Shown: positions 1 to 11,387, counted from the stretch's first letter. The stretch is 64,000 nucleotides of DNA from Portulaca oleracea (GCA_029582165.1 CM055875.1:3405001-3469000), one strand, 5' to 3'. Translations and numbers: made by a program. The notes: generated by a model not told the origin, from the letters alone.

Positions 1-574
1 GATGAAATATGTTGTGACCTTTCTCACTCTTGCTGTTCAAAAGTATATCACCCAAGTAGATAACAATACACTTGCTAATAAGGGGCTCCAAAACCTGATT
101 CAACAATCTCATAACAGTAAAGAGAGTGTTAGTTAGACCACGAGGTGTGACTAATCATTTATAGAGTTCTTCTTTGGTTTTGATAGCAGTGTCCCCTTCT
201 TGAATTCGAGTCTGGTTGTACCCACTTCTTAGATTAACCTTGGAGTTGACTTGGGTACCAAATAGCTCGTTCACTTGATCTTCACTTCTAGGAAACCTGT
301 ACTTGGTAGTAACCTTGTTGGTGCACAGACTTTGGCTTCCTTTCTTTGGGACCAAAAGGGTAGGGATGACGCATGGATTGAGACTTTCCCTAATCATACC
401 TTTTGCTTGAAGATCTTCATCTTGCCCTTGAACCTCTTGGATGTCACTCGGGTTCAAGTGAGTTGTTGGTTCATGATGCACAACTGATCTAGGAATGGGA
501 TCAGTTTGGACTTCAAGTTGGGGTAGTCTCTCGTCTAGGAACACATGAGGGTGTTGTTCTCTAAGGGGGGGTGA
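1..574 (-). pseudogene. Ty3/gypsy reverse transcriptase fragment (element L)
   Basis: This is a degraded piece of a Ty3/gypsy polyprotein, covering the linker before RT and the RT palm. The minus strand reads a GMIRESLNPCVIP block, then LVPKK, KYRFPR and LRSGYNQ, followed after stops and shifts by a GLTN-like block near 130-100 and the region of the YFDD catalytic box near 40. The box reads YLGD, so a catalytic aspartate is lost, and the Asp of the DLRSGY box is Asn. The reading continues across the A1 insertion into the protease-linker at 5623-6044: both edges carry GGTGA, the A1 target duplication. The element is dead and is cut by the window edge. Confidence 0.85.
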
Positions 575-1414
575 TGATGTATAATAGGATCAAAGAGATC
601 TCATTACACATAGAATTCAGGATCTTTATGAACAAGATGAGAATCTTCCTTCACAAAGTTCTTAAGGATCAACTAAACTCAATGAAAAGAGATGGAAAAC
701 GAAAACAAGAATGGGAATTCGTTACCAAAGATGAACGTTGGATGAACGTTTGATTGATGGACAAATGGAATGAATGATAATGGCTTTGAAGACTTCTATG
801 GAGATATAGACACACCACTCCAAGACTTCTCCAATTCTACCTTTCACCACCAAGGGAGGCCAACCCAAGGCTAGAAGTAGGGCTAGACGATTCTCCCTCT
901 AGAGAAACGAAACACTAGCACAAAAGCTAGAGAGAAAACCACATCATGTGTGTTTGATTTGTATTTGATTATTGAATTAATTGTCTTAACAAGGCACCCA
1001 AGGGGTCTATTTATAGCAAATGAAAGGCCCCCTTGGCGTGTGGAATGAAAGAAATACAAGGCATCTAGCTTACATCATCTAATACAAGTGTGACATCATA
1101 AAGAAACAAATGTACATAAGCTAGATTAAAACAATGATAACTTGCTCGTTTCTCTTTCAAACTTCAAGATTCAAAAACCATTAGGAAGCTCCTTTGATGT
1201 AGATCATTTGACCCTAGGATGACTTTCACAATATCTTCATGGTTCTTGAGATATGGAGCAAATTATGGAGCTACCCTTGATGAAGCCATTCGTTTGTGAG
1301 AGAGAAATAGTGATTGAAGCTCCTTTTCCATGTAATCAAGTATTTGGCTCTCATGATGTATATTTGATGTCTTCCTTGATGACCTTGATGTATATGGCCA
1401 TCAAATATACATCA
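575..1414 (-). repeat. A1 3' LTR (840 bp)
   Basis: On the minus strand it begins TGATGTATATTTGATG at 1414 and ends ATACATCA at 575. It contains a TATA-like CTATAAATAG block (plus-strand CTATTTATAG near 1010). The first 16 bases recur inverted at LTR positions 46-61, and an inner 10-bp inverted copy lies between, so the U3 end can fold back on itself. It is the same length as the 5' LTR once the nested insertion is removed. Confidence 0.92.
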
Positions 1415-1424
1415 TACTCCCCCG
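1415..1424 (-). other. Polypurine tract of A1
   Basis: The minus strand reads CGGGGGAGTA directly before the 3' LTR, where plus-strand DNA synthesis would be primed. Equivalent tracts flank the LTRs ending at 12232, 24833 and 30382. Confidence 0.85.
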
Positions 1425-1471
1425 ATTGAAAAAGTTTGTCCTCAAACTTAAACAAAACTTCTTCTAAACTG

Positions 1472-3181
1472 TTACATAGTACTTCTTCGAAGCTCATCCT
1501 TCTTCTTATAAGAGATCTTTCCAAAAGTATTATACACGTCAACTTGCTTCTTCCTCTTGCGTTCCTTGAAGAGTTTACAAACTCTCTTTTCAAATGCTTT
1601 GAAATCATCATAGATCCCTGTGATGAACTTCCACTTTCTTCCAAGTTTTCTCATGAATAATCCAATGACATCATAGTTCTTCAAATCTCGTTTATTCATG
1701 GAGAATGTAGAAATCTCATATAACTTCTCAACTTCAAAGTATAGATTCACAAGTTTGTAACTCATGTTGAAGTCAATAGTAATATGATGTTCCATCTTTG
1801 AAGAATGACGTTCAACGATCATAATTTCATCTTCATACAACTTTGATTCTTCCAACAAAGTATAACAAAAATCCATAGAAGTAATATTACAATATAATGA
1901 ATTTTTGCAAATCTTGTAAAAACAAAGACTTACTAAACATCTTGGATCAAAATGAATGTCCTTGTCATGAAATGAATGACCGTGTGAATATCTCTCCATT
2001 TGTAATGTTTGGACCCTTGTTGTAGCGAGGCCAATATCATTGCCATGGTCCTTATCAACGCCAATGCTAGCGTCAAGGTCCTCATAGATGGCACTACTTT
2101 CTCCTTCTTGGATGGTATAATGAGAGTAAGAAATCAGCTCTCTTTGTTGTTGATCTTGCGGTACACTAGCCTCTTTCAAGACTCTACTTACAACAAGCAA
2201 CTCATCTCCATTTAATTCTTCTACATACATCTTTTCTATTACAATATCCTCCTCTTTTTCTTCCTCGTGTACTTCATTAGGCACGCTGTATACCTCATTC
2301 ATGCCAAGGTTATTACTCATTTCATGAACATCGTCATACTCGTCAAATACATCAAATACCACCCTTTCAATTTCTGGTTGCATGCTTAATGATGTTTGAC
2401 AATTAACCAAAGATACTTCTTTCTCCTTAGGACATGCACTTTCAACATGATCAAAACTTTGGCAACATAGACATGTACTTGGGACAAGGGAAGTGGGGAG
2501 GTTTATAGGCTGTTTTGAAGAGCTTTGGATAGTAGGTGTGGGGAGGTTTAGGGGCTGTTTTGTGTAGGGATGGGCAATAGGTTGTAGGGGCTGTTTTGGA
2601 GGCGTTTGGATGAGAGGTTTGGAACGAGTTTGTGGCTTAGTTTGATGGTCCTTGGCGTGGGATTGTTGGGATGGTTTGTGAGGTCTCTGTTGTAGATGGG
2701 TTTTAACCCAAAGTTCTTTACTCTTTTCTTGTATTTCAACATAAAGGGCTAAAGAACTTAACTCCTCCAAGTTTGTGTAAGGTTGATATACATCAACAAG
2801 CCGAATGTAATCATTAACACAAAGAGAGTAACATACCAAAACTCGTGGATCGTTTTCCTTAAGAGCATATTTCCATAGTTGTCGCCTGAATTCCATTGTA
2901 TATTCAACCACGTCCTTGCTCCCTTGCTTCATTCTTTCAAGTTTGTTGATGTAGTCTCCTTTGTAATTGAATGGAAAAAACTCTTCTTGAACATTATTTC
3001 CATTCTTCTTGCTAGAACGTTTACTCCATTCATAAGGTGCTTCATATTCAACCTCATAAGGATGTACCTCACGTGAATTTGCGCTTCTTCATCCCTTTTG
3101 AAGGATCCCAAGTTCTTCCATTTGTTTGGTGAGATCATGAATTTGTTGCTCTAAACGTTGTAAATCACTTTGTGAACTCAT
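1472..3181 (-). pseudogene. Gag plus protease-derived ORF of A1 (one nonsense codon)
   Basis: A single frame of 569 codons runs from ATG at 3181 to a stop at 1472, broken only by TGA at 3091-3089. The related copy A3 has serine there. The N-terminus is a coiled-coil-like stretch (LQRLEQQIHDLTKQMEEL), then a gag core (FRRQLWKYALKENDPRV, NLEELSSLA), a Pro/Gln-rich spacer and one CCHC knuckle (CLCCQSFDHVESAC). Next comes a segment aligning with Ty3 protease: HYTIQEGES where autonomous relatives have CTIQGKVCSLIIDGGSC, then CLVSLCFYKICKNSLYC where they have CLVSFSIGKSYYDSVWC. The catalytic DGG is missing. The C-terminus is basic (KRVCKLFKERKRKKQVDVY) and has no counterpart in the autonomous copies. 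The likely role is an assembly protein. No enzymatic function is expected. Confidence 0.85.
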
Positions 3182-3423
3182 GCTAGATCTTTTTGCAAGC
3201 CACAAAATATGAATCTTGATATAAAAAGATCACAAGAAACTCATGGTTTTGGGGTTAGCATGTAGGGACGAAAGGGGGTTTGTGTTTAGGTTTGATTGTG
3301 TTTGGGTTTTAGGGTTCTTTGTGAAGATTATGGTGGACGTGTAATGGAGGGATGGTGGGGGATGGATTTATGATGGAAAGATGGTAAAAAGATGGTGCAA
3401 GAACTAAGAGAATCAATCTCCTA

Positions 3424-3436
3424 AGCTCTGATACCA
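3424..3436 (-). other. PBS of A1 (initiator tRNA-Met)
   Basis: The minus strand reads TGGTATCAGAGCT four bases after the 5' LTR end, complementary to the 3' end of plant initiator tRNA-Met. It marks 3441 as the inner end of the 5' LTR. Confidence 0.9.
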
Positions 3437-3440
3437 ATTT

Positions 3441-5622
3441 TGATGTATAATGGGATCAAAGAGATCTCATTACACATAGAATTCAGGATCTTTATAAATA
3501 AGATCATGTATTTTGGCCTGCGCCAAATACATCTCAAGAGGCCCAATACATTTTCAAGGAGGTAGAACAAGCTATAGAGGAAAACATGAGCATAGAGGCC
3601 CATAGGCCCATACATATTGTATGCTCATTATGGCAAGAGGATGTCGAAAAATCCTGAGGACTACAAGGCCACGCCAAGCAAGCCCAAGAAAGGCTCCAAA
3701 GTCACGTCCAAGAGGTCCAAGTTCATCACATTTGATCTTTTGGATGTACTTTTTATTTTATAGCTTTTATTATTTTTGGTGTGTTTTATTTAATTAGGAG
3801 TTTAGATAAATCTAGAACATTCTAAATTGCTCTAGAATGTTTTAGAAGTGTGTTAGGCGTGTGGTAGGAGTAGAGTAGGCGCCAAGCTTAGCTAATTCTA
3901 GACTAGGATGGCTTATTTTGTAACTAATTCATCTCGGATTAGGAAAGCCAATTCTAATTAGGATAAGTAGTTGTAACCATCTCCCCTTAGGATAAGGAAT
4001 CCTAATCCAAGAGGAGATTGAAATAGTTAAGCATCTAGGATTAGAAATCCCTGGCTTGCACGCCAAGTAAGGAATCCTAGGGGAGTTAGAACTCTCCTAG
4101 TATAAGCAGCCTAGGCTTGTAATCTTTTGTTTCATTCAATTCAGAAATAGGAAACCCTTTAAGCTTTTAGCTTTCCCTCGAGTGTTAGGATAAACCCTCA
4201 ACCCCTCTTCTATTGTATCTTGGTTTGGTACCCAAGTGGTTAGGAAGAACTTGATCCTAGGTTGTGGTCTAGATCAAGAAACCCTAGGTTGTCCTTGTGG
4301 ATTCAAGTAGGAAACCTAGTTCTATCCCCATTATCTTTCTATCTAATAGAAGATAATATCTACCCTCCCATCTTCCCCAATCCAACGCCATCCTCTCTCT
4401 ACCATACTCCCTCAATTCATCCACTCTCCTCCCTTTTCACAAAATAGCTCAATCAACTCCCTTCCCTCCATAACAAACTCATAAAAACTTTCTCACTCCT
4501 CCAACAACCTCTCAACTCTCAACCTCCATCCAAACCTCCGTTAACTCGCCTCTTTCTCTCCCTTTCTTCACGTCACACCCTTCCCTTTCACCATCCAAGA
4601 AACAACCTTTTCCCCATTCAAGATTCAACCCTTCTTGAATCTTGAAACCACAAAAGCCCTCACGGCAAAAATCCCTCCCACTTCTCTCTCATCCTCACGT
4701 GAACCACCCTAACCGTAGACCGAATTTCACGTGTGGTATCCCACTCTTAGATTGGTTGCACGTCTCACTCTTAGATTGGTTGCACGTCTCCCCAATGATG
4801 TGTAATTGATCAACCCTACTCTTGATCCCATTATACATCACAAGATGAGAATCTTCCTTCTCAAAGTTCTTAAGGATCAACGTAACTCAATGAAAAGATA
4901 TGGAAAACGAAAACAAGAATGGGAATTCGTTACCAAAGATGAACGTTGGATGAACGTTTGATTGATGAACGAATCGAATGAATGATAATGGCTTTGAAGA
5001 CTTCTATAGAGATATAGACACACCACTGCAAGACTTCTCAATTCTACCTTTCACTAGCAAGGGATGCCAACCTAAGGCTAGAAGTAGGGATAGACGATTC
5101 TCCCTCCAGAGAAACGAAACACTAGCATAAAAGCTAGAGAGAAAACCACATCATGTGTGTTTGATTTGTATTTGATTATTGAATGAATTGTCTTTACAAG
5201 GCACCCAAAGGGTCTATTTATAGCAAATGAAAGGCCCCCTTGGCGTGTGGAGTGAAAGAAATACAAGGCATCTAGCTTACATCATCTAATACAAGTGTGA
5301 CATCATAAAGAAACAAATGTACATAAGCTAGATTAAAACAATGAAAACTTGCTCGTTTCTCTTCCAAACTTCAAGATTCAAAAACCATTGGAAATCTCAT
5401 TTGATGTAGAACATTTGACCCTAGGATGACTTTCACAATATCTTCATGGTTCTTGAGATATGGAGCAATTTACCGAGCTACCCTTGATGAAGCCATTCGT
5501 TTGTGAGAGAGACATGAGTGATTGAAGCTCCTTTTCCATGTAATCAAGTATTTGGCTCTCATTATGTATATTTGATGTCTTCCTTGATGACCTTGATGTA
5601 TATGGCCATCAAATATACATTA
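3441..5622 (-). repeat. A1 5' LTR, split by a solo LTR
   Basis: The LTR lies at 3441-3503 and 4841-5622. Joined across the nested insertion and less one target copy, it is 840 bp, equal to the 3' LTR. Its outer end is slightly mutated (TAATG instead of TGATG at 5622). The plus-strand TATA equivalent CTATTTATAG lies near 5214. Confidence 0.9.
3504..4840 (+). mobile_element. Family B solo LTR inside A1
   Basis: This 1337-bp block starts TCATGTATTTTGGCC (TGATG in the other copy) and ends CATTATACATCA. It matches the LTR at 6045-7362 along its length, but no PBS follows it. It is flanked by TAAGA (3499-3503) and CAAGA (4841-4845), a 5-bp target duplication with one change. It is therefore the recombination product of a full B element and is younger than A1. 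ORFs within it are chance frames. Confidence 0.9.
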
Positions 5623-6044
5623 GGTGACTAGAGGAGGGTTGTCGTGACTAGGTTCTTCAACATTGGTTGGCTCTTTGTGGCTAGGGTTTGTGTTTGGGTC
5701 TAAGGGAGTGATATTCTTATGCCCACTAAACTCAAGGCGTTCAGTGGTCATAGAAGTGATGGGGTTTGGATCATCTTCCTTAGGTGGGGACGGTTTGGTT
5801 ATTTGGAGTGGAGTTAGGGTTATTCTCTTGTTGTTCATCACAAGAGTGTATGTATTAGCTCTTCTGTTGTGCATCACACTCCTGTCAAATAACCATGGTT
5901 TTCCAAGTAGAATAGGACAAGCATCTATAGGCAAAACATCACACCATAAAGATTTTTTAAAGGATTTGCCAATGGAAAAGCTTACCAAACATCTTCGATT
6001 CACTTGTAGATCTTCACCCTGATAGAGCCACTGGATGTGTAGGC
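5623..6044 (-). pseudogene. Ty3/gypsy protease C-terminal part and linker (element L)
   Basis: The minus strand reads the retropepsin C-terminal half: IQWLYQGEDL, RCLVSFSIGKS, SLWCDVLPIDACPILLGKPW and FDRSVMHNRRANTYTL. An acidic, proline-rich linker then continues on the far side of A1 at 574. The catalytic DGG would lie beyond 6044, where the family B LTR begins, so the N-terminal half is gone. The frame is open over this stretch. Confidence 0.85.
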
Positions 6045-7362
6045 TGATGTATTTTGGCCCATGCCAAATACATTTCTAAAGGCCCAAATCAATTTCCAGG
6101 AAACAAGACAAGCTACGGAGGAAAGCATGAGCATAGAGGCCCATAGACCCATACATATTGTGTGCTCTTTACGGCAAGAGGATGTCCAAACATCCTAGGG
6201 TCTACAAAGTCACGCCAAGCAAGCCCCAGAAAGGCCCCAAAATCCCGTCTAAGAGGCCCAATTTCATCACATTTGATCTTTTGGATGTACTTTTATTTTA
6301 TAGCTTTTATTATTTTTGGTGTGTTTTATTTAATTAGGAGTTAGATAAATCTAAAACATTCTAAGTTATTCTAGAATGTTCTAGTAGAGTAAGTAGGTAT
6401 GTGGTAGGAGTAGATTAGGCGCCAAGTTGGGTTGTTATCCTAGATAAGGATGGCTAATTTTGTAACTAATCCATATTCGATTAGGAAAGCCTAAACCTAT
6501 TAGGATAAGTTGAATGTAACTAACTCCCCTTAGGATAAGGAGTCCTAATCCAAGGGGGAGTAGTATAGGTAGGCGTCTAGGATTAGAAGACTTGGCTTGC
6601 ACGACAAGCTAATGTTTGATAGAAACCGTTGGTTCAAGTCTAGTATAAATAGCCTAGGCTTGTAATCTTTTCGACAACTGAATTCAGAAATATGAAACCC
6701 TTTAAGCTTTTAGCTTTCCCTCGAGTGTTTGGATAAACCCTCAACCCCTCTTTTATTGTATCTTGGTTTGGTACCCAAGTGGTTTAGGAAGAACTTGATC
6801 CTAGGTTGCGGTCTAGATCAAGAAACCCTAGGTTGTCCTTCTTGTGGATTCAAGCAGGAAACCTAGCTCTATCCCCATTATCTTTCTATCTAATAGAAAG
6901 ATAATATCTACTCATCTCACCACCTTTCCAATGCCACCCTCTCGCTCCATACTCCCTCAAATTCGTCCATCTCCTCTCCCCTCTCACAAAATAGCTCAAC
7001 CAACTCCCTCTCTCCATAACAAACTCATAACAACTTTCTATCACCTCCAACAACCTCTCAACTCTCATCCTCCCTCCAAAACTCACGCCAACTCCCCTCT
7101 TTCTCTCCCATCCTTCACGTCAAACCCTCCCCTTTCACCATACAAGAATCAACCTTTTCCCGTTCAAGATTCAACCCTTCTTGAATCTTGAAACCACAAA
7201 AGCCCTCACAGCAAAATTCCATCTCCCTTTTTCCCTTACCTCGTGTAAACCATCCTAACCCTAGCCTCAATTTCACGTAAAGCCTCCCACTCTTAGATCG
7301 TTTGCACGTCTCCTCTATGATGTGTAATTGATCAACCATACTCTTGATCCCATTATGCATCA
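6045..7362 (+). repeat. B1 5' LTR (1318 bp)
   Basis: It starts TGATGTATTTTGGCCC and ends CATTATGCATCA, and a PBS follows seven bases later. The first bases form a terminal fold-back with CCAAATACAT shortly inside. The sequence contains a TATA-type promoter and a C/T-rich 3' part. It interrupts element L at 6044. Its downstream partner LTR is not in the window. Confidence 0.9.
6644..6652 (+). promoter_or_regulatory. TATA box of the B LTR
   Basis: TATAAATAG lies about 720 bp before the LTR end, and the solo copy has a similar TATAAGCAG block near 4101. The position suits U3/R of a plant LTR promoter. Confidence 0.6.
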
Positions 7363-7368
7363 TAATTT

Positions 7369-7381
7369 TGGTATCAGAGCT
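7369..7381 (+). other. PBS of B1 (initiator tRNA-Met)
   Basis: TGGTATCAGAGCT follows the LTR end after a 6-base spacer. Confidence 0.9.
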
Positions 7382-7601
7382 CTAGGTTGTTTTGAGTGCA
7401 AACCAAACACATGACCTTTCCAATTCAATCCTCAAACCTGCTAATCCAATAACTTAACCTGCTATTCCACAAGCCTTACCTGCAATCGAAACACATAACC
7501 TTCAAACCTTCAGTACCAACCTGCAACCCTAAACTCCACAAACAGCCTAAACACATTCCCGTCCTTACCCAAAGTCATTCTAGACGTTCCAAGTCCCTAC
7601 C

Positions 7602-8758
7602 ATGGCATCGAGAAGCAACAGTCAAGAAGGTGGAGATCCTACTGAACAATGGAAACAAGAGAAAGCAGAACTTGAAGGAAGAATCGCTTATCTTTCTGAT
7701 CCTCTGAACAGATACATAAATCTGCAATTCAGGACACTACGGGGACAAGAAGAAGAAGAAGTCATCCCCAGTAGTCCTAGCGAAATTGAGCACTCTGCTA
7801 GCTCAGTCCAGAGGTCACATCAATCTAGGCATGCACCAAGAGAGGAAAGACTCGACTTTAAGGTCGACATTCCTGAATTCGACAGTAATCTTAATCCCGA
7901 AATCTTTCTTGATTGGATTCAAACTGTCGAACGCGTATTTGACTTAAAAGATATTGCTGATGATAAGAAAGTCAAATATATTGCTCTTAAACTGTGGAAG
8001 CATGCTAGTATTTGGTGGACTAACCTACAGAAGAAGCAACAGCATGCCGGGAAAGAAAAGATCTGCTCTTGGGTAAAGATGAAAAAGAAACTTCATTCAA
8101 AGTTTCTTCCAGCAAGCTACTTCAAAGACAACTACTTTCGTCTGTACCAACTGTCCCAAGGATCTAAATCTGTTGAAGAGTTTACCAAAGAATTCGAACA
8201 TCTACTCTAGAGGTGTAACTTGAAAGAAGATGAACCTCAAACTCATGTGAGGTATCTTGTTGGCTTAAACGAAAACATAAGGTATGCTGTGGAACTTCAA
8301 CCTTATGAAACTCTTGATGAATTGAGTACTTTGGCTAACAAAGTAGAACAACAAAAGAAAATAAGAGGCAAGGAGACGCCCAACAGGAACCCTATTTCCC
8401 AAAGAACTCCCTACACGCCTCAAACATACACCCCACAAAAAAGCCAAACCCAATCCCATCCGTCCGCCACAAAAACACCCCACCCTACGTCCCAGACCGT
8501 GACAAGACCACCACAGGTCACGCCAATGGATAAGAAGAGGTGTTTCAGGTGTCAAGGGCTCGGCCATATTGCTTTTGAGTGCCCTAATAAGAGAGTCATC
8601 ACTCTTGTGGAATTCCAAAACGCTCTCTTTGAACCTGAACCAACGGATGTAGAAGAGGAACCCCACACCACTTACAACGAATCTGGAGAAGAGGTCGTGG
8701 AAGAACCAGATCAGGGCGAGATGCTGGTTATGAGGAGAGCACTGAATAGCTCTCCGGT
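7602..8758 (+). pseudogene. B1 gag, one stop, truncated by A2
   Basis: This is a gag capsid and nucleocapsid polyprotein of a CRM-like Ty3 element. The start at 7602 has a good plant context (ACCATGG). The capsid core reads ERLDFKVDIPEF, FLDWIQTVERVFDLKD, LKLWKHASIWWTNLQKK and SVEEFTKEFEHLL. A TAG at 8208-8210 replaces the conserved Trp of HLLWRC, and the same frame continues. The zinc knuckle CFRCQGLGHIAFEC lies near 8541-8582. After it the acidic linker is open, with no stop in the gag-protease junction, unlike the other copies. The frame ends at 8759, where an A LTR is inserted, and protease and pol are missing. Confidence 0.88.
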
Positions 8759-9631
8759 TGATGTATATTTGATTGTTATATACATCAAGGTCATCAAGGA
8801 AGACATCAAATATACATCATGGGAGCCAAATACTCGATTACATGGAAAAGGAGCTCCATTCCCTCAAGTCTCTTTCACGTTTTAATAGATTCAACAAGGG
8901 TGGCTCGGTAATTTGCTCTACATTTCGAGAACCATGAAGATATTGAGAAAGTCATCCTAGGGTCGACTGTTCTACATCAAAGGAGCTCCACAATGGTTTT
9001 TGAATCTTGAAGTTTGGATAAGAAACGAGCAAGTTATCATAGTTTTAATCTAGCTTATGTACATTTGTTTCTTTATGATGTCACACGTGTATAGGATGAT
9101 GTAAGCTAGATCCCTTGTAATAACTTCATTGTACACGCCAAGGGGGGCTTTCATTTGCTATAAATAGACCCCTTAGGTGCCTTGTAAACACATCTCATTT
9201 AATATCAAATACAACTCAAACACAACAAGATGTTGTTTTCTCTCTAGCTTTTGTGCTAGTTTTTCGTTTCTCTTGAGGGAGATTCGTCCTATCTCTACTT
9301 CTAGCCTTGGGTTGGCATCCCTAGGTGGTGAAAGATAGAATTGAAGAGTTCCTTGAGGTTGTGTGCCTATATCCTCGTGGAAGTCTTCAACGCCATTATC
9401 GTTCGTTCATCTATTCATTCAATCATCCATCATTTGTTCAACAAGCATTCATCATTCAAACATCAAACGTTCATGAAATTGGTAAACGAATTTCCATTCT
9501 TGTTTCGTTTTCCATCTCTTTCATCCAATTTAGTTGATCCTTAAGAACATTAAGAAGGAAGATTCTCATCTTGTTCATAAAGATCTTGAATTCTATGTGT
9601 AATGAGATCTCTTTGATCCCATTATACATCA
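8759..9631 (+). repeat. A2 5' LTR (873 bp)
   Basis: It starts TGATGTATATTTGATT and ends CCCATTATACATCA. The inverted terminal copies found in A1 are also present here (8780-8821). TATAAATAG at 9159-9167 is the probable promoter box. Confidence 0.92.
9159..9167 (+). promoter_or_regulatory. TATA box of the A LTR
   Basis: TATAAATAG followed by ACCCCTT is shared by the A-type LTRs, for example near 23546 on plus and, reversed, near 1010 and 5214. Confidence 0.65.
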
Positions 9632-9635
9632 AAAT

Positions 9636-9648
9636 TGGTATCAGAGCT
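9636..9648 (+). other. PBS of A2 (initiator tRNA-Met)
   Basis: TGGTATCAGAGCT follows four bases after the LTR end. Confidence 0.9.
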
Positions 9649-9865
9649 TAAGAGATTGATTCTCTTAGTTCTTGCACCATCTTTTTACCATCTTTCCATC
9701 ACAAATCCATCCCCCACCATCCCTCCATTACACGTCCATCATAAGCTCCACAAAGAACCCAAAACCCAAACACAATCAAACCTAAACACCTACTCTTCTC
9801 GTCCCTATATACTAACCCCAAAACCATGAGTTTCTTGTGATCTTTTTGTATCAAGATTGGTTCTA

Positions 9866-11387
9866 ATGGATAGTCCAAGATCTCCAACGCATTCTCCCAC
9901 GAATTCTCAAGAAGATGTTGAGTTGATGAGACAAAGAATCACCTATCTCTCCGAGCAATTGAAGAGATAAATGCATCTTCAACATAGGGTGAACCGTGGA
10001 GGAAGTGATGAGGAAGAAGACGTTCAAAGTCAAAGGCGTGAACGTCCAAGAAGGGAGGAAAGATTCAACTTCAAAGTGGAGATTCCGGAATTTAATGGTA
10101 ATCTTGATCCGGAGGTTTTCTTGGATTGGATGCAAACCATGGAGAGAGTCTTTGATCTCAAAGACGTAAATGATGATAAGAAGGTCAAGTATGTTGCCTT
10201 GAAGCTACGAAAACATGCAAGCATTTGGTGGACAAACTTGCAAAAGAAGCGGGCAGCTAAAGGAAAGGATAAGGTGCGTACATGGGAAAAGATGAAGAAG
10301 AAGTTTCAAGAGAAGTTCTTACCACCTAGCTACCTACGTGACAACTACTACAAGCTACAAAAGTTGGTCCAAGGAGGAAGAAGCGTAGAGGAGTACACCA
10401 AAGAATTCGAGCATTTGCTTTGGAGGTGTGACCTTAAGGAAGACGAGCCACAAACTTTGGTACGTTATCTTTTTGGTCTTAAAAATTAGATTAGACACAT
10501 TGTTGAGTTGCAACCATACAAAACCTTGGATGAGTTGAGTTCTTTATCCCTTAAAGTTGAAAGGCAAAGGAGAAATAAGGGTAAAGAAGCCTTGAACAAG
10601 TTCCAAACTCGACAAGAATCATCCTACCCTACACACCCATACACTCCACAACAAAGACCCACATTCCCCATAAAACAACCAAACACAAAAGCTCCACAAA
10701 ATCGGCCCCCATCCATCCCTAAAGCCCACGTCCAAGAAGCCAAACCTCTAGGAAGGTGTTTTCGATGCCAAGGATTAGGTCATTATGCCTCGGAGTGTCC
10801 TAACAAAAGAGTTGTATCTTTGGTTGAATATCAAAGTGCTTTGTATGTTGAGCCGTAGTATAATGCAAGTGGGAACGAAGAGGAAGTTGTTGGCACCATT
10901 GGGGTGAATGAGGAAGAAAATGTAGAAGAGGAATATGTAGAGGAGCTGGATGATGGAGAGTTACTTGTTGTAGGAAGGGCCTTGAATGTAGCTCATGTGC
11001 CGAATGACCAAGTACAAAGGGAGGCTATCTTTCGCTCTCGTTGTACCATCCAAGGAAAAGTATGCTCATTGATCATAGATGGAGGAAGTTGCACCAATGC
11101 CGCCTCTACAACTATGGTCAAAAAGGTTGCAATTGGAGTTTAGCCCACAACCCACACCTTACACTATACAATGGCTAAGCCAAGGCCAAGGTATTCGTGT
11201 GGATCAACGGGTCTTGGTAAGTCTTTCAATTGGAAAGAGTTATAAAGATTCATTATGGTGTAATATTATTCCTACGGGTACTTGCCATATTTTGCTGGGA
11301 AAACCATGGTTGTTTGATAGGAGTGTCATACATGATGGGAGAGCCAACACTTATACTCTCACTCTCAATCGAAAGAAGATCACTTTG
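9866..11387 (+). pseudogene. A2 gag-protease, decayed
   Basis: The frame starts at ATG 9866 (MDSPRSPTHSP), a short N-terminal segment ahead of a coiled coil. The gag core is clear: ERFNFKVEIPEFNGN, FLDWMQTMERVFDLKD, LRKHASIWWTNLQKK and EYTKEFEHLLWRCDLKEDE. The zinc knuckle is CFRCQGLGHYASEC. In-frame stops fall near 9968 (TAA), 10487 (TAG) and 10856 (TAG, just after the knuckle). The protease start CSLIIDGGSCTNAAS (about 11060-11105) keeps its DGG. A frameshift near 11110-11140 moves the rest (IQWLSQGQGI, LLGKPWLFDRS, TYTLTLNRKKITL) to another frame. The retropepsin is otherwise of normal layout. Confidence 0.88.

Larger units (their letters stand above)
575..5622 (-). mobile_element. A1: complete non-autonomous LTR retrotransposon, family A
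   Basis: This element has both LTRs, a PBS, a PPT, one long ORF and a 5-bp target duplication (GGTGA at 570-574 and 5623-5627). Removing the nested solo LTR at 3504-4840 and its duplicated target leaves about 3.7 kb, with two 840-bp LTRs and an internal region of about 2.0 kb. The internal region encodes a gag-like protein with a protease-derived segment. There is no reverse transcriptase, RNase H or integrase, and no room for them. Its LTR ends, PBS and PPT match those of A2 and C, which carry gag-pol sequences, so movement would depend on enzymes supplied in trans (inference). It resembles TR-GAG-type non-autonomous elements. It sits in the protease-RT linker of element L. Confidence 0.9.
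8759..11387 (+). mobile_element. A2: 5' LTR plus gag-protease of a family A gag-pol-type element
   Basis: The left end is an intact A LTR with PBS, followed by gag and the protease region. The element is interrupted at 11388 by the 3' LTR of element C on the opposite strand. RT, RNase H and integrase on the plus strand are not found downstream. It is inserted in the gag-protease linker of B1. Confidence 0.85.

Noticed and set aside
6844..7191. 115-codon Pro/Ser-rich ORF
   Set aside because: Lies wholly in the B LTR C/T-rich part. The solo copy at 3504-4840 does not keep the frame.
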